Shown: piece after piece, positions 31,249-42,864 of the stretch
Position numbering within the stretch: the first letter of the stretch is position 1
Layout: each line of letters opens with the position of its first letter
Source of the DNA: Stachybotrys elegans
Lineage: Eukaryota > Ascomycota > Sordariomycetes > Hypocreales > Stachybotryaceae
Length of the DNA: 64,000 nt
Reading direction: 5' to 3'
Assembly (NCBI GenBank): GCA_020746835.1
Contig: JAGPNK010000005.1
Coordinates: forward strand, 1,364,001-1,428,000
The notes under the pieces: model-generated
Databases searched by the model: none
Seen by the model: only the letters and a program-made list of their open reading frames with translations
What the model was told of the DNA's origin: nothing
Position numbers and translations under genes: made by a program

Positions 31249-31958
31249 GACTGGCAGATGAGCCTAGACGCGAGGCTCCCAAGTGCAAAAACACCACATC
31301 AGTCCAGCTACGTGCTGCGAAAAAGCAGAAGATCACGACGGGCGGTGCCGCACAGAACGACGCTGATGATAGCCTGGATAAGCCCGACATCGACACCAAT
31401 GTAAATCTTCCTCTGGCTATGCCCATTGAGGGCCCGTTAGCTACAGAAGAACAAGTTCAGGCAGTGCCTTTCTGTAAGTTTCCTTTCTGAAAGGCTAACA
31501 TTACTTGAATAGACAATCGCCCTGGCAACAAAAGAATAGGCAGTATTAAGTCTGAAGCTGAGGGTTCTGACGACGACAACGACGAGATTACAGTCTCGGA
31601 TAAGACATTTGATGACAGGCTTATTGCCAGTGAGATAGCGCACGACCTTGAAGATACTACTATTATTACTCTTCAGATATGCCTTCATCCCTATCTCGAG
31701 AGTTTTCGCCTGTGGGCTGAGCAGGGCACTATTATGCCGCCCCTTCGGCTGTCCAACAATACGTTCGTGACCAACGATATCACGCATCCAGTTGCGAAAC
31801 TTCTTGGCATTGTGCCTGGCCATGCGACACATACAGCATACCATCCCAAGAGCTTGAAGGATCTTTTGCAGCACCTTCAACTAGAGCCAGCATGGATGCT
31901 TGTTCAGTCAGTGGCCGAGCTCACAAAATGCCAGCCAAGTCAAGCCCCATCAGGTTGA
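31249..31958 (+). pseudogene. unrecognised repeated-family gene, copy 3 (5'-truncated)
   Basis: It is on the + strand, head to head with copy 2. Exon A (31249-31473) begins after a TTCTTCAG acceptor and reads ADEPRREAPK, AAKKQK, then an acidic stretch. A 39-nt GTAAGT...TAG intron follows, then exon B (31513-31958), ending with a stop; phases close. The C-terminal part is clearly paralogous to copy 2: TIMPPLRLSNNTF and HPVAKLLGIVPG match EIMPPLQMSDGTF and HPVAKLLGIIPG. The PKASYKYF/GEWH domain is not found upstream, so the 5' half is lost or lies elsewhere. The intron is near the lower size limit for fungi. Confidence 0.5.
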
Positions 31959-32922
31959 GCTGGTTGGGGAGCGTTTTTCGATCACATTGCTACCTGCCAA
32001 CGTCGCGGCTGTGGTGAGCACGGCGTCAAGTATTACGCATTTTACCCTTAAAGCTTTATCATCAAGCTGCATTGCGTGACGAAAGAAATTTTCAAGGCGA
32101 TTGATGGGCTTGGTGATCATAGAGACAAATATATTATATAGCTGCTTAACAAGGCTGGGCACGAATATGGAGTGTCCTGCGTCGACAAGGAGTGAATTGG
32201 CCAATGAGTCGATGGGTTTATGGGTTCTTTCTGGGAAGGTATTTCGCATTCTATCATCTAATTTCACATTATAGCAGTAGACAATCATCATGGGCTGGTG
32301 TAATGGCGGAGATTCATTTGCTTTGATGGCTTGGGGCATTAATTTACAAGATAAAGCATGTATACTCACTAGGAGAGTATAGCAAAGGAGGGTATTCATA
32401 GATGAGAGAGGCAATGCCTCGAGACAGCATAATCCATTTCGCGTTCCTTCAGTGCACAGACTTTGTTTTGAATACTCTGAATGTCTTGAATAAAGTTCTA
32501 CAGTTCATATCTATGCCTCTAGCACATTTAAAGCCTGGAGCTCAAAATAATATACACTCACGCTAGAGCTGGGCTTTATGTCCATCATGATAAATATAAA
32601 TGGCTAATTGCAAAGAGCAGGCTGACATATACCAAGAACCACCATGAAGCTTCCATTCGTACAGCAACTCAGAGAAAAATGACAGCTACTGTCCAGTCGA
32701 TGAAAATATCTAGCCAGGAAGCTCTACAGCTAATAAAACAGTTGTACATCATTGCCTCCAGCGTCGTGAAGCTGATACCTTTCGCAACTAGCAGACTGGA
32801 TAGCTGGACTTGCAATATTTGCGCTGATGTGGGTTGTGTCGTGACATGTTTTTTTGTGCAATATGAGGACATGTCCTGTGGGCACTTGCCTTGATGGAGA
32901 CACCTTCTCTATTTGATCCCAC
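31959..32922. other. AT-rich stretch with decayed coding-like segments
   Basis: A minus-strand frame of 154 codons (31950-32414) is open but unrecognised. On the + strand, 31965-32290 reads as protein-like sequence (FFDHIATCQRRGCGEHG, EIFKAIDGLGDHRDK) interrupted by TAA, TAG and TGA codons. That pattern would fit a mutated gene remnant. I cannot decide between them. Confidence 0.25.
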
Positions 32923-35618
32923 TTAGTATTCAGCGAGACGGAGCTTCTTACCCACGTCGCGGCGTCGTGCCTGGACCGCAGCTCGTTCCGAAGCCTTGGT
33001 ATCAGCCACATCATACTTGTTTGAGCGAGCCTTGAGAGCCTGGAGCAGCATGCCGGCGTCAAAAAACCCATCTGCGCAATGTTAGCCTCGGTCAGGTAAT
33101 GCGACGGCCCATGTTATGAGTCCGAAGCAACGTGGATAAAAACTTACATCCTCCGAGCTCATCGTCTTCACTCAGTGTCATGCTCTCCTCTGTAGGTGAT
33201 GTCGTCCCAGTGTTGCTCCTGGCAAATCTCGCCGGGTCTGAACTTGCAGTGATGAGACGGCCGCGAGACTTGACTCTGCTTGCGGGCTTGGGGCGCGTGA
33301 CCTCGGCTTCTCGAGCACGGCTGGACTTGACGGTAGACAGTCTTCGGTTTGTGATGCGGAGGATACGGCGAATCTCGAGGAGGTAGCTCTCTAGCGTATC
33401 TATGAATCGGCGTGTCTGTCGGTGTTTGCTGGAAACGCAAATGGAAATAGATTCGTCCTTGATAATGTATCCGATTCCAAATCCGTCACCACAGGTAGGC
33501 CCAAAGCCAAAGTGTCGAAGGGCAGGGTTGCCGCAGTTTGAGGTGGAGATGATGGTGGTGTTCAGCTTGTCCCATCCCGGGTCCGCGAAGAGCAGAGGCA
33601 GAGGATGGTTGTCACGAGCCCGAGAGTTGGTGCTGTCGCCTCGTTCTCTAGAAGGCACGGGTTCGACACCCTCAGGCGAGATGACCGACTCCTTGGTAGG
33701 GCTGCCGACGGGGGAAAATGGATCCGGAGACGATGTACCGTCAATAGAGCTTGTATACCCGGCGCTGCTGCTGTCATTTTGCTCATCGATGGACCGTTGC
33801 CAAACCGAGAAGAGGGCGTACAGGTGTCTGTCGCAGCCTTGGGCCTTGGCACACTCCCTGGTGATTCCGACGTGCTTCTGACAGGCATTCTTCAGGGCCT
33901 CTACCTTTTGCTCGACCGGGTGATCGGCCCAGAAAGTCTGCACAAAGTTGAGTGACTCGTCCGTCACGGAACGAATGGCTTCAGTGCGGCCGTGAAGGAA
34001 GAACTTGGTCATTGCAGGCTCGTACGTGCATTCCACCCTTCCGTACAAGCCGTAGTATGCGGCTTGGAAGGCCATCTGCACAAAGGCATCCGGGGAGAAG
34101 CCCATTGATGTAATGAAATGCTTGCCGTAGGAGGCAAAGTCGAGGCACTGGAACTCATTCTGCTCGATGAGATCAGCCAGCCTCGTTTCGGCGAAGCGCA
34201 CGGCGATGCTCAGCTCAGGAATCATATCCCATTCAAGCTTTCTTGGTGTCGTGTTGACCTCGCCAAAGCTGTCGGGGTCTCGCTTAGACGGGTCAGGGCT
34301 GGTAGACATCCATAGAGTAGGCGCCTGGCCATTGATGGATCGAGCAAAGCGCAGGATAGTATCAGTGTACACATCGCTGGCGAACCGAAGCACCGTATGG
34401 CCATCAACACCTGTGTGCTCAAAGTTGATGCCAGCGCTGCCGTTCTTGCAAACAATGATCTGAAGCTTGTCGTACCATCTGTTGGTGCAGGTGCCTATCT
34501 GGACGCCTTTCACCACCTCGCTGGTGCCACATAGCATGTTCTGACAGAGGGCCGCAGCATCTGAAGGCTCCGAGTAATCCAAGCACAAGGCGAAAAGCGC
34601 TGAGTCGACAATGTTCAGCGAATCCGCATTGTTCGAATCAGGCTCGTTGGTGAGAACATCTCGCAAGCCTGACCAGACCTTGCGGTTCTCGGTGCTCAAA
34701 ACGCCGAGAGCGCCCTTGGCGGCCTCTTGGATTGGAATCTGGGCAGCGTCATCGAGAATGGTTTGAAGATTGACAGAAATATCCCTCTCCGTCATAATCA
34801 CGTCCGAGTTGTCATCCAAGACGTCGAACCAATAGAACTGCCCGTGGCACAGCACGACAACATGTTTGGAGTCGGGGTCCTGTTCAATCTGGCATCCAGC
34901 TTCGGTGGGGACTCTGGCGGTTCCAAAAAGCCTCGAGAACTGATACATGCACAAAGGGTTTCCTTTGACGGTATCTGGTGGCAGCTCCTCCTTTCGGACG
35001 GCTCGGATGAACTCCAGAGCAGAGACGACCAAAGACGCTGCCCTGGTAACCTGGTTGTTTCTGGCGGGCGTCGGGTCGTCTTCTAGCAAGAAGAAAGGGT
35101 TCAGGTTGAGAACGACTGGGTTGTCAAAGTTGAGATAGGAGTCGTACCCTGGGATTGTTAGTGCATCAGGAGGGAAAATTGGGGGTGAACATACAGAACT
35201 GCTCAATGTAGCTGCTCTTGCCTTCGGCGTATCGCTTCAACTTTTCTTGAAGTTCGGGTCCTTCATGTTTGAGGAACTGTGAGACGGCGTTCTGCGTATC
35301 TGCATGTTCGCGCGGCGTTTGGAGGGGCTTCAGAGCGGCCAGGTACTTCTTGAGAGTCGGATCAAGGTCCGGGATGGGAAGCTTGGGTAGCTTGTCCTGT
35401 GAAGCATAGGTGATGCCCCCCTCTCCATTCCGATTAGATTCTGCCATCGGCACTCTGGTATAAGGGCGGTGTTGCTGAGAAGCAGCTGGTGCCGGAGTAG
35501 AGGTGGATGGCTGAGTGATCTTGGGTTTATGGGCAGAGGCAGACTCTTGGTTCGTTGATCCAGCAAGCCTCTCAGCTATGGAGGTGGTGAAGGTGAGCAA
35601 TCTGGTTTGGGTAGTCAT
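32923..35618 (-). CDS. carnitine O-acetyltransferase (YAT2/FacC-type)
   Basis: Exons 35618-35195, 35148-33148 and 33071-32923 give 857 residues. Splices fall at SYIEQF/WYDSYLN and DELGG/YGFFDAGMLLQALKAR. The choline/carnitine acyltransferase family is shown by LPKLPIPDLDPTLKKYL, NPFFLLEDDP, the catalytic-His motif INFEHTGVDG near residue 385, FASYGKHFITSMGFSPDAF and GPTCGDGFGIGYII. The enzyme moves acetyl groups between CoA and carnitine for export from peroxisomes and mitochondria. It is needed for growth on acetate, ethanol or fatty acids. No cleavable targeting signal is obvious after MTTQTRLLTFTTS and no peroxisomal SKL is present (C-terminus RLAEY). This fits the cytosolic FacC/Yat2 class, as does the Ser/Pro-rich insert before the last motif and the basic C-terminal extension. 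An alternative start is the Met before AESNRNGEGG. Confidence 0.9.
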
Positions 35619-38600
35619 GGTGTCAGCAAATCGAAGCCTTTAGGCGTAGAGAGGCGAGACGCTGGTGCTGATGTTGAGGCCACGCAGAGCCGTGCGGTAA
35701 AAGTAATGACAGTCCTGTAGACAAAAGGCCGACATTGGACTAAAGTCGAACCTTGTATGCAAGAGTGTACAAGGATGAGTTGAAATAGAAGGAGAGGGCA
35801 ACGGGAAATGTAGAATGTAGAATGCAGCAGGCAGTCGGCAGCAGGGAACTTGGCACGCGGATGGGTGACGAGCTCCCAGCCAGCCGTCCAGACTGAGAGG
35901 GAAGATGTGATATGTTTATACACAGCCTCCGTTTGCATGACATGAGGCAGGAGACGGCATGGAGCAGCTAGGACCGAGGGAGCGGGATGATGGGGCGTGT
36001 GAGTGGGCCGACGAAGCAGGTAATGGAGCGTATGGAAGCCTTGCTCCGCATCCGCATCTCCGAGGGTGAGGATCAGAGCATGACAAAGGCCAAGAGTGGG
36101 GTGGGAGGGAAGCGTCTTGGGGATTCAGGTCGGGGGAGGCAGATGATGTGTGCGCTGCAAGTAAATGAGACTTACCATAGACCAGGAGCCAATAACGAGG
36201 GCCGAGGGGTGTCGTTTGACAAGAGTAAAAGGTACCACGAGACTCTGGGGACGCCGGATGGGTGGGCGGCCAAGATATCCTCGGTTGGCATGTGGCTCGA
36301 CCGTGGGGATAGAGAGAGAGAGAGAGACGACGGGAGACGGACGAGGAATGCTATGCTATGCTGGGTTGGACTGGGTTGGACTGGGCTGGTGAGCTGGGCC
36401 GGGCGGGAGCTGAGATGAGCTGGGCAGGTTTCACATGGGAAGACCAAAGACCCTAAACAAGTAGAGTATGGCCACGCCGCGACTTGTCAGTTTCCCTCCG
36501 CCTTGCCAGTGTTCCCGAGCGTAGCCGCAGCCGTAGCCGTAGCCACCACGCAGCCGTAAGCCCAAGTGACGCGCGAGTCACGGGTGAATGGTCCTAGGGT
36601 ACCGAGGTATGAGGGGTGAGCTGGCGCGCCTTTCCGGACCAGAGGATGCCGTAGCCTGGGCTGCGAAGAGTGGTGTGCTGGCTGAGAATAGTTATGGCAG
36701 CGATGGTGTCGATGCCGATCCAGCCAGTCAGTAGCGGCTCAAGGGATTATTGTCCTCGATGGACGGACGGCAGACTGCGAATTGCTGGACGGACAAATTA
36801 TTGAATAATATCGTCAGCGACCCCACATCCATAGGCGAGTGTCTCTCTGCACCCTGGCACCCCTCAAGGCCGTCTCCAAGAACACGTACAGGGGTATCAG
36901 TCTAGACGCTGGTGGGGAGTTTGGACGAGTATCGAATCTTGGGTTCGTAAAAGCAGGCGAGAAGTGAGGCAGAATTGATGGTGGTGAGAAGAGAACAGGG
37001 AGACTAGGCGAGGAAAGATGTGGAAGTGACAGGCATCCTCCAGCCCATCATGCATCATCATCGCTGTCAATTATTTACAGTGGGCAAGAACGGGCGGGGG
37101 CCACCGCCATCACCATGTGGGGGTGGGGCTTCATCATCCAGTCTTATTCCGCACCGCACGTGTCGCTGTCAAACTTCCTCTCTTCGCAGTCGTAGGCCAT
37201 CAGAACCATAGGAGTTTCAGTGGTAGTCTATTGGAACGACATTTATCGCTGCATCCGTGATAAAACCGGCGAACTCATCTGGCCGTCGTAGTTTGTGCGC
37301 TGGATATGCACCAACAACGAATGCGAACAAGAACATTGGGGTCACCAGGAGCTTGTGGTTCTTGACAAGGTAGCACGCCTCCTCCGACCAACATACTTTG
37401 ATCCAGAGCCGACTCACTGGACTTCACATTAACTACATACTATTCGAGGAGGGATACCCCGCGCATGGTCCGAGTGAGCCCATAATAAGCAATTAAACTG
37501 TGGAGGCCAGGAGCAATGACGGCATCCAACCCAGTGCTGGTAGGCCTGCGTGCTGGCGTCCTTTGGTCCGACTGCGCCAAGAACTCGTGGCTCATCTGCA
37601 GGTATCTGTGCATTGCATTGCATTGATAAACATTCAACGGTGTAACCATGATGGGATTCTATGCAGGCTTCCCTCTTAGGCGCGTCGTGAGGCAAGTAAA
37701 GCCTGGCCGTTTATCCGGAGGCACCAACACTACGTACCTCGCAGGGCCCTTGAATCCGGTCATCCGCAACTGCTCTTGTAAGGTAAGCTTACTGGGAGCA
37801 TACTTGGAGTAAATACTCATCGAGTCTGAAACTCTTGCAAACACACCACTAGGCATAGTATCATCTTACAAGAGCTCTTTCCAATGACAAGAAGTATGGG
37901 TGGGTGCGCCTGGTAGGTATCACTGGAATAGTGGAGGGGTTTGGGGCTTGGGGGGCTATCAGGCAGCTCCACCACCCCCGCATGCTGGCTCCCCGCCCGT
38001 TCTTGCCCACTGCTGGTCGGGCAAATTATGGAATTGACAGCCCGAGCGGAGGGGATAAAGGCTCGAAGATGCCTACATATCGAAGATAGTGATGAAGGAT
38101 TTTCTTGGGTTATTATTGGGCAAGGGTTTTTCGCATTCTAACGGCTATCGACAAGCTTTCATGGACATGCAAAGAACATGCTTGTATATACGAGGAGGTC
38201 TCTTGGATTCCAGTACGTCTTTAGGACACAAAGAAATCCGTACTATTACGTCAATGACATGCTGTTGATACGAGGAGTAACGAATAAAGAAATCTTTTTG
38301 CAACAAAGAGACTGGGTAGCTGGACCTGGGGAGGGTCTGGATCACTGATCTCATGTCAAAGACAGTGCGTCCTGTGGATTTTGGCCATGATACGATGATG
38401 GATGGCATTGTCGAGTTACACCGTATATGAACGTAGCCTGAGCGGCAGCATACCACCGTCAAAAAGTTTCTTAGTATCCTTGTGAATGGGAATCTGGTGG
38501 ACTTCTTGGATATCTTGGACAAGCTGGAATACCTCATAAAGCTTTTAATGAACATGGCATGCGATTCCATGCCTCTGTTCCCTTAAGACAGAGGCTTAAG

Positions 38601-38986
38601 AAGGCACAGGGTTGGGTATGCGAAAGGCATCTTGCTAAACACGGGTAGTTGATCATGCGTCCCAAACATCCCATGTCGGTGCAATTGTCTTATTTATCAT
38701 CGGGTTTTTGGGTGTCTGGCGTCTCACACTCTTCGATGCCCAATTATTATGCATTGCAGCACTCTTGGATCACATCCAGGCACGTCACATTCAGAAATGA
38801 AGAAGCAGTTGTTGGAAATCTCAATTAATTCCGTGATCATTAAAATACATTCCAGGTGCACCACCTAGCTTTTCCCTGTTCATAAACCCTGAAATCAAAG
38901 CAAAACGCATCTAATCATTGAGTCATCCTTGAACCCCTATGGTTCCTGGTTGACAAGGTGCCAATCCGTGCTGGGTATCAAGAAAT
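35619..38986. other. 3.4-kb region without a confident gene
   Basis: It contains the carnitine acetyltransferase promoter, a GA dinucleotide tract at about 36310, GGGTTGGACT repeats near 36363 and a GTAGCCGCAGCCGTA repeat near 36523. Between 37217 and 38570 several short minus-strand frames look protein-like (GLDAVIAPGLHSLIAYYG; GFKGPARYVVLVPPDKR) but cannot be joined into one open gene. They may be a decayed gene. No tRNA is seen. Confidence 0.35.
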
Positions 38987-40052
38987 TTAGTCGACCTCCT
39001 CGACGGTGGGGCCGTCATCACCGCCAGAGCGGGGACCAGCGCCAGGAGCACCGCCGGGGAAACCGCCAGGGCCGCCGGGCATACCGCCAGGCATGCCACC
39101 CTCGCCACCGGTGCCGTAGAACTTCATCATGATGGGGTTGGCGACAGCCTCGAGCTCCTTCTGGTGCTCCTCGTACTCCTCACGAGTGGCCTGCTGGCTC
39201 TCGTCGAGCCAAGCAACAACCTTGTCGATCTCAGTCTTGAGGGTCTCCTTGTCGGCAGCCTCAATCTTCTCATCGACCTTGGGGTCGCTCAGGGTGTTGC
39301 GGAGAGAGTAGGCGTACGACTCAAGACCGTTCTTGGCAGCGACACGGCGGCCCTCAGCCTCATCCTCCTCCTTGTACTTCTCGGCATCAGACAGCATGCG
39401 CTCGATGTCCTCCTTGGAGAGGCGGCCCTTGTCGTTGGTGATGACAATCTTGTTGGACTTGCCAGTGCCCTTCTCAACAGCAGAGACGTTCATGATACCG
39501 TTGGCGTCCAGGTCGAAGGTAACCTCAATCTGGGGAACACCGCGAGGAGCAGGGGGGATGCCAGTGAGCTCGAACTTGCCCATCAGGTTGTTGTCCTTGG
39601 TGCGCTGACGCTCACCCTCGTAGACCTGGATCAGGACACCGGGCTGGTTGTCAGAGAAGGTGGAGAAGACCTCGGACTTCTTGGTGGGGATGGTGGTGTT
39701 GCGGGGGATGAGCTTGGTCATCATACCACCAGCAGTCTCGATACCAAGGGAGAGAGGAGCGACATCGAGCAGGAGGATCTCGTTGGTAGACTTGGAAGAA
39801 GTGTCACCAGAGAGAATGGCGGCCTGGACGGCAGCACCGTAGGCGACAGCCTCATCGGGGTTGATGGACTTGTTGGGCTCCTTTCCGTTGAAGTAGTCGG
39901 TGATGAGCTTCTGGATGCGGGGGATACGGGTGGAGCCACCGACGAGGACAATCTCGTGGACCAGGCTCTTGTCGATCTTAGCGTCGGTAAGGACGCGGTC
40001 GACGGGCTGGATGGTGGATCGGAAGAGATCCTGGCACAGCTCCTCGAAACGG

Positions 40053-40084
<32 letters not shown>

Positions 40085-41169
40085 CTCGAAGAGAGAGTCG
40101 ATCTCAATGGAGGTCTGGGCGGAAGAAGAAAGAGTACGCTTGGCACGCTCGCAAGCAGTGCGAAGACGGCGAAGAGCACGGACGTTGGTGGAGAGATCCT
40201 AGCAAATTGTTAGTTTCGTTGCACGAGACGAAGAAGACGACGACGAAGACGACGACGACGAAGAAGATGACGAAAAGAAAGACAACGAAGAAAATGAAAC
40301 ACCCATACCTTCTTATTTTTGCGTTTGAATTCGTTAACAAAGTGGTTGACGAGACGGTTGTCGAAGTCCTCACCACCCAGGTGAGTGTCACCAGCGGTGG
40401 ACTTGACCTCGAAGATACCCTCCTCAATGGTCAGGAGAGACACATCGAAGGTACCACCACCGAGATCGAAGATCAGGACGTTGCGCTCGCCCTCAATCTT
40501 CTTGTCAAGACCGTAGGCAATGGCAGCGGCAGTGGGCTCGTTGATGATACGGAGGACGTTGAGGCCAGCAATGAGACCGGCGTCCTTGGTGGCCTGACGC
40601 TGGCTGTCGTTGAAGTAGGCGGGGACAGTAACGACGGCGTTGTTGACAGAGGTACCGAGGTAAGCCTCAGCAGTCTCGCGCATCTTGGTGAGGACCATGG
40701 AGGAGATCTCCTCGGGAGTGAAGACCTTCTTCTCACCCTTGAACTCAACCTCGATGACGGGCTTGCCACCCTTGTCGATGACAGCGAAGGGGAAGTGCTT
40801 CATATCTGCGTAACGGGAAATGTTAGCTGAGCGTTCGTGTTATACAGGATCGGGGAGACATATCTGAACCTCAGCATCGCTGAACTTGCGACCAATCAGA
40901 CGCTTGGCGTCGAAGACGGTGTTGTGGGGGTTCATGGCGACCTGGTTCTTGGCGGCATCACCAATCAGACGCTCGGTGTCGGTGAAGGCAACGAACGAAG
41001 GGGTCGTTCGGTTACCCTGGTCGTTGGCGATGATGTCGCATCTGGATGGTTGTCAGTATATCTGGGGTATGCGTGCTTGAAGGTGGAAGGAAAGAGCTTA
41101 CCGGTCCTCACGGAAGATACCCACGCAGGAGTACGTGGTACCCAGATCGATACCAACAGCGGGAGCCAT
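38987..41169 (-). CDS. HSP70: cytosolic HSP70 chaperone (SSA class)
   Basis: Four exons: 41169-41102, 41041-40864, 40809-40309 and 40198-38987, giving 652 residues. The start [19 protein letters not shown] and end GPTVEEVD are those of cytosolic/nuclear HSP70. Signatures include [22 protein letters not shown] and [15 protein letters not shown], with GGMPGG repeats before the EEVD co-chaperone tail. It folds and remodels proteins using ATP with J-proteins and nucleotide-exchange factors. Introns 1 (60 nt) and 3 (110 nt) are GT-AG; intron 3 holds GAAGAC-type repeats. Intron 2 (54 nt) appears to begin ATATGT and end TTAC. Only this AT-AC choice gives the invariant E-V-Q-A-D-M-K-H. The GT-AG alternative gives Q-I-Y-M from a poor GTCTCC donor. 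A step-type heat shock element lies ~200 bp upstream. Confidence 0.96.
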
Positions 41170-41360
41170 GGTTGTGATGTGAAGGAAAGGAAAATCAAAC
41201 GTGAGAGATGTGGAAAAAGGGAAAGGGTTGACGATTCGCTTCAATGGAGGAGATTTTTGAAGACGAGAAAGGGTTTGGGGTATTGTTTGATGATGGGAGA
41301 GAGAAGATGGGCGAGGTGAGGGTTGCTAGAAGGAGTCTAAATAAAGGCAGGTGTGAAGGG

Positions 41361-41383
41361 TTCGATGTGCTTCTACACTGTTC
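41361..41383 (-). promoter_or_regulatory. step-type heat shock element upstream of HSP70
   Basis: TTC occurs at 41361, 41371 and 41381, exactly 10 bp apart (GAA on the HSP70 strand). This is the TTC-n7-TTC-n7-TTC step arrangement bound by fungal HSF1. It sits 192-214 bp upstream of the ATG. An AGGGG stress-element core lies nearby at about 41410. Binding is inferred from the pattern. Confidence 0.5.
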
Positions 41384-42864
41384 CAAGAGCCCACACTTAG
41401 AATTTTGCAGGGGCAGCGGGAAGTATCCAGCAGGTCAGAGAAGCTCAAACAAGGCTCTAGAAGTAGCAGAAAAGCACTAGAAGACCCTGGCGACGTGCTC
41501 GTATGTTTTTTTGCTCCAGTTTTGCGGTCCCGGGGCCCTCGGGGGCTTGCTTTTTTGCTTCAACGTGAGGTAGGCAGCTTCCTCTTGCTTCCCCCTCCAT
41601 CGAATATTCTCTTTGCTTGATGTCATTCAGAGCAGATTCCATCGCGGGGCAGCCCGGCCAGGTCCAGGGAACCTGCGCTGCCGGGCAACGGCTGAGGCAG
41701 AGCGGGTACCTGGAACTTGCGACCCCACCATCGATAGCCACCCACCCCGAGAGCTTTGAGATTCTCTGCCCCGCCTTGCCCACCTCTTGTGCCTCAGCCT
41801 CCAAGGTGTCTGACGATGGAAAAAAAGGTACGGTGCAGGTCACGAATCAGTCATCATGATACCATTGGAACCTTCTACTGACCCTATTGACCATGTCCCG
41901 GGTCCGGCGGTTGTTGGGTCAGCGTGCGTCTGCCTGGGCCGCAGCACAATGCCCTCCCTTCCCTGCCTGCTCGTGTCACTGCTGTCGCCTGGTTTTCAGC
42001 CCCTGCCCATCCGCTATCCACTAGATTGTGTGTGCTGCCTTCAAAAGTCATCTTCGATCTTCATCTCACTTCCTCCAGTACCCGCCGCCTCGCCCGAGCC
42101 CCCACTTTGGCAAATGCGGCGAGCCGTTGGGCGTCATGATGCGTCACCCAAGTGGGAAATAACAACAGAGAGGCGAAGCCATGAATTTTTCGCCTTCTCA
42201 GGCCTTCTCGCCCTTTCGCTGATATACCTGCGCCAACAGCGACAAGCCCCCGGCCATCAAAATGGGTGCCCAGGCTCCTCCGTAGGCTGCGTGGCGCATT
42301 ACTAGTTGGCCCGAGTTTGCCTGTGTGCAACGTATCACCCACCAGCCCAGCTCGTCCGCTTCCAGTTTACCCTGCAGCTTCTCAAGGCAAGCAGCCGCAT
42401 CATCAAGCGGTGAGAGATAGTATCGCTTAGGCTTTTTCCACTTCATTTACGCTGATTGCGCCAGATGCCCGCAGACCAGTAATATCTCTATATACCCCTC
42501 TCTCGCGCATGCACCAACCCTTCTGTGCCTGTAAAGCCGCCACAGCGTAGAGCCGTGATAAGATCTCGTAGCTCGAGATCAAAGCTCCGGGCATCATGTT
42601 TACACAGCACTGAGGACCCATCTGCCGGATTCGTCCAGTACTAAACACCTATTGCTGCTTGCCCGAACAAGCTTGAGCTCGAATGGGACCAGCACCACGG
42701 CAACCATTAGACGGAGATTACGTTGCGAGTACGTACTTGTAATGCGGGATTAAGTGCCATGTACATACAGCAAACAAAACATCCAACTCTACTCCGTATT
42801 CTTCAAGAAACCATGGTTGCAAGCAATCCCCAGGTCCTGTCCGTGGAACAGGTAAGTTGTGTGA
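41384..42864. other. intergenic between HSP70 and the 2EXR gene, with a possible small ORF
   Basis: This is mostly HSP70 promoter sequence. A minus-strand frame at 42446-42198 (82 codons, start MKWKKPKRYYLSPLDD) has a hydrophobic segment (GGAWAPILMAGGLSLLAQVY) near its end and could be a small membrane protein. Support is weak: no family is recognised and an overlapping frame at 42648-42427 is equally open. Confidence 0.3.

Noticed and set aside
39164..40213. 349-codon + strand ORF, Leu/Val/Gly-rich
   Set aside because: It is antisense to HSP70 exon 4. Strong codon bias on the real strand leaves the opposite strand open; the HSP70 identity is unambiguous.
40806..40859. GT-AG version of HSP70 intron 2
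   Set aside because: It uses a poor GTCTCC donor and changes the invariant Q-A-D-M to Q-I-Y-M. The AT-AC boundaries give the conserved sequence with the same total length.
41335..41346. TATTTAG as an HSP70 TATA box
   Set aside because: Only a loose match and close to other AT-rich words; not distinctive enough to annotate.
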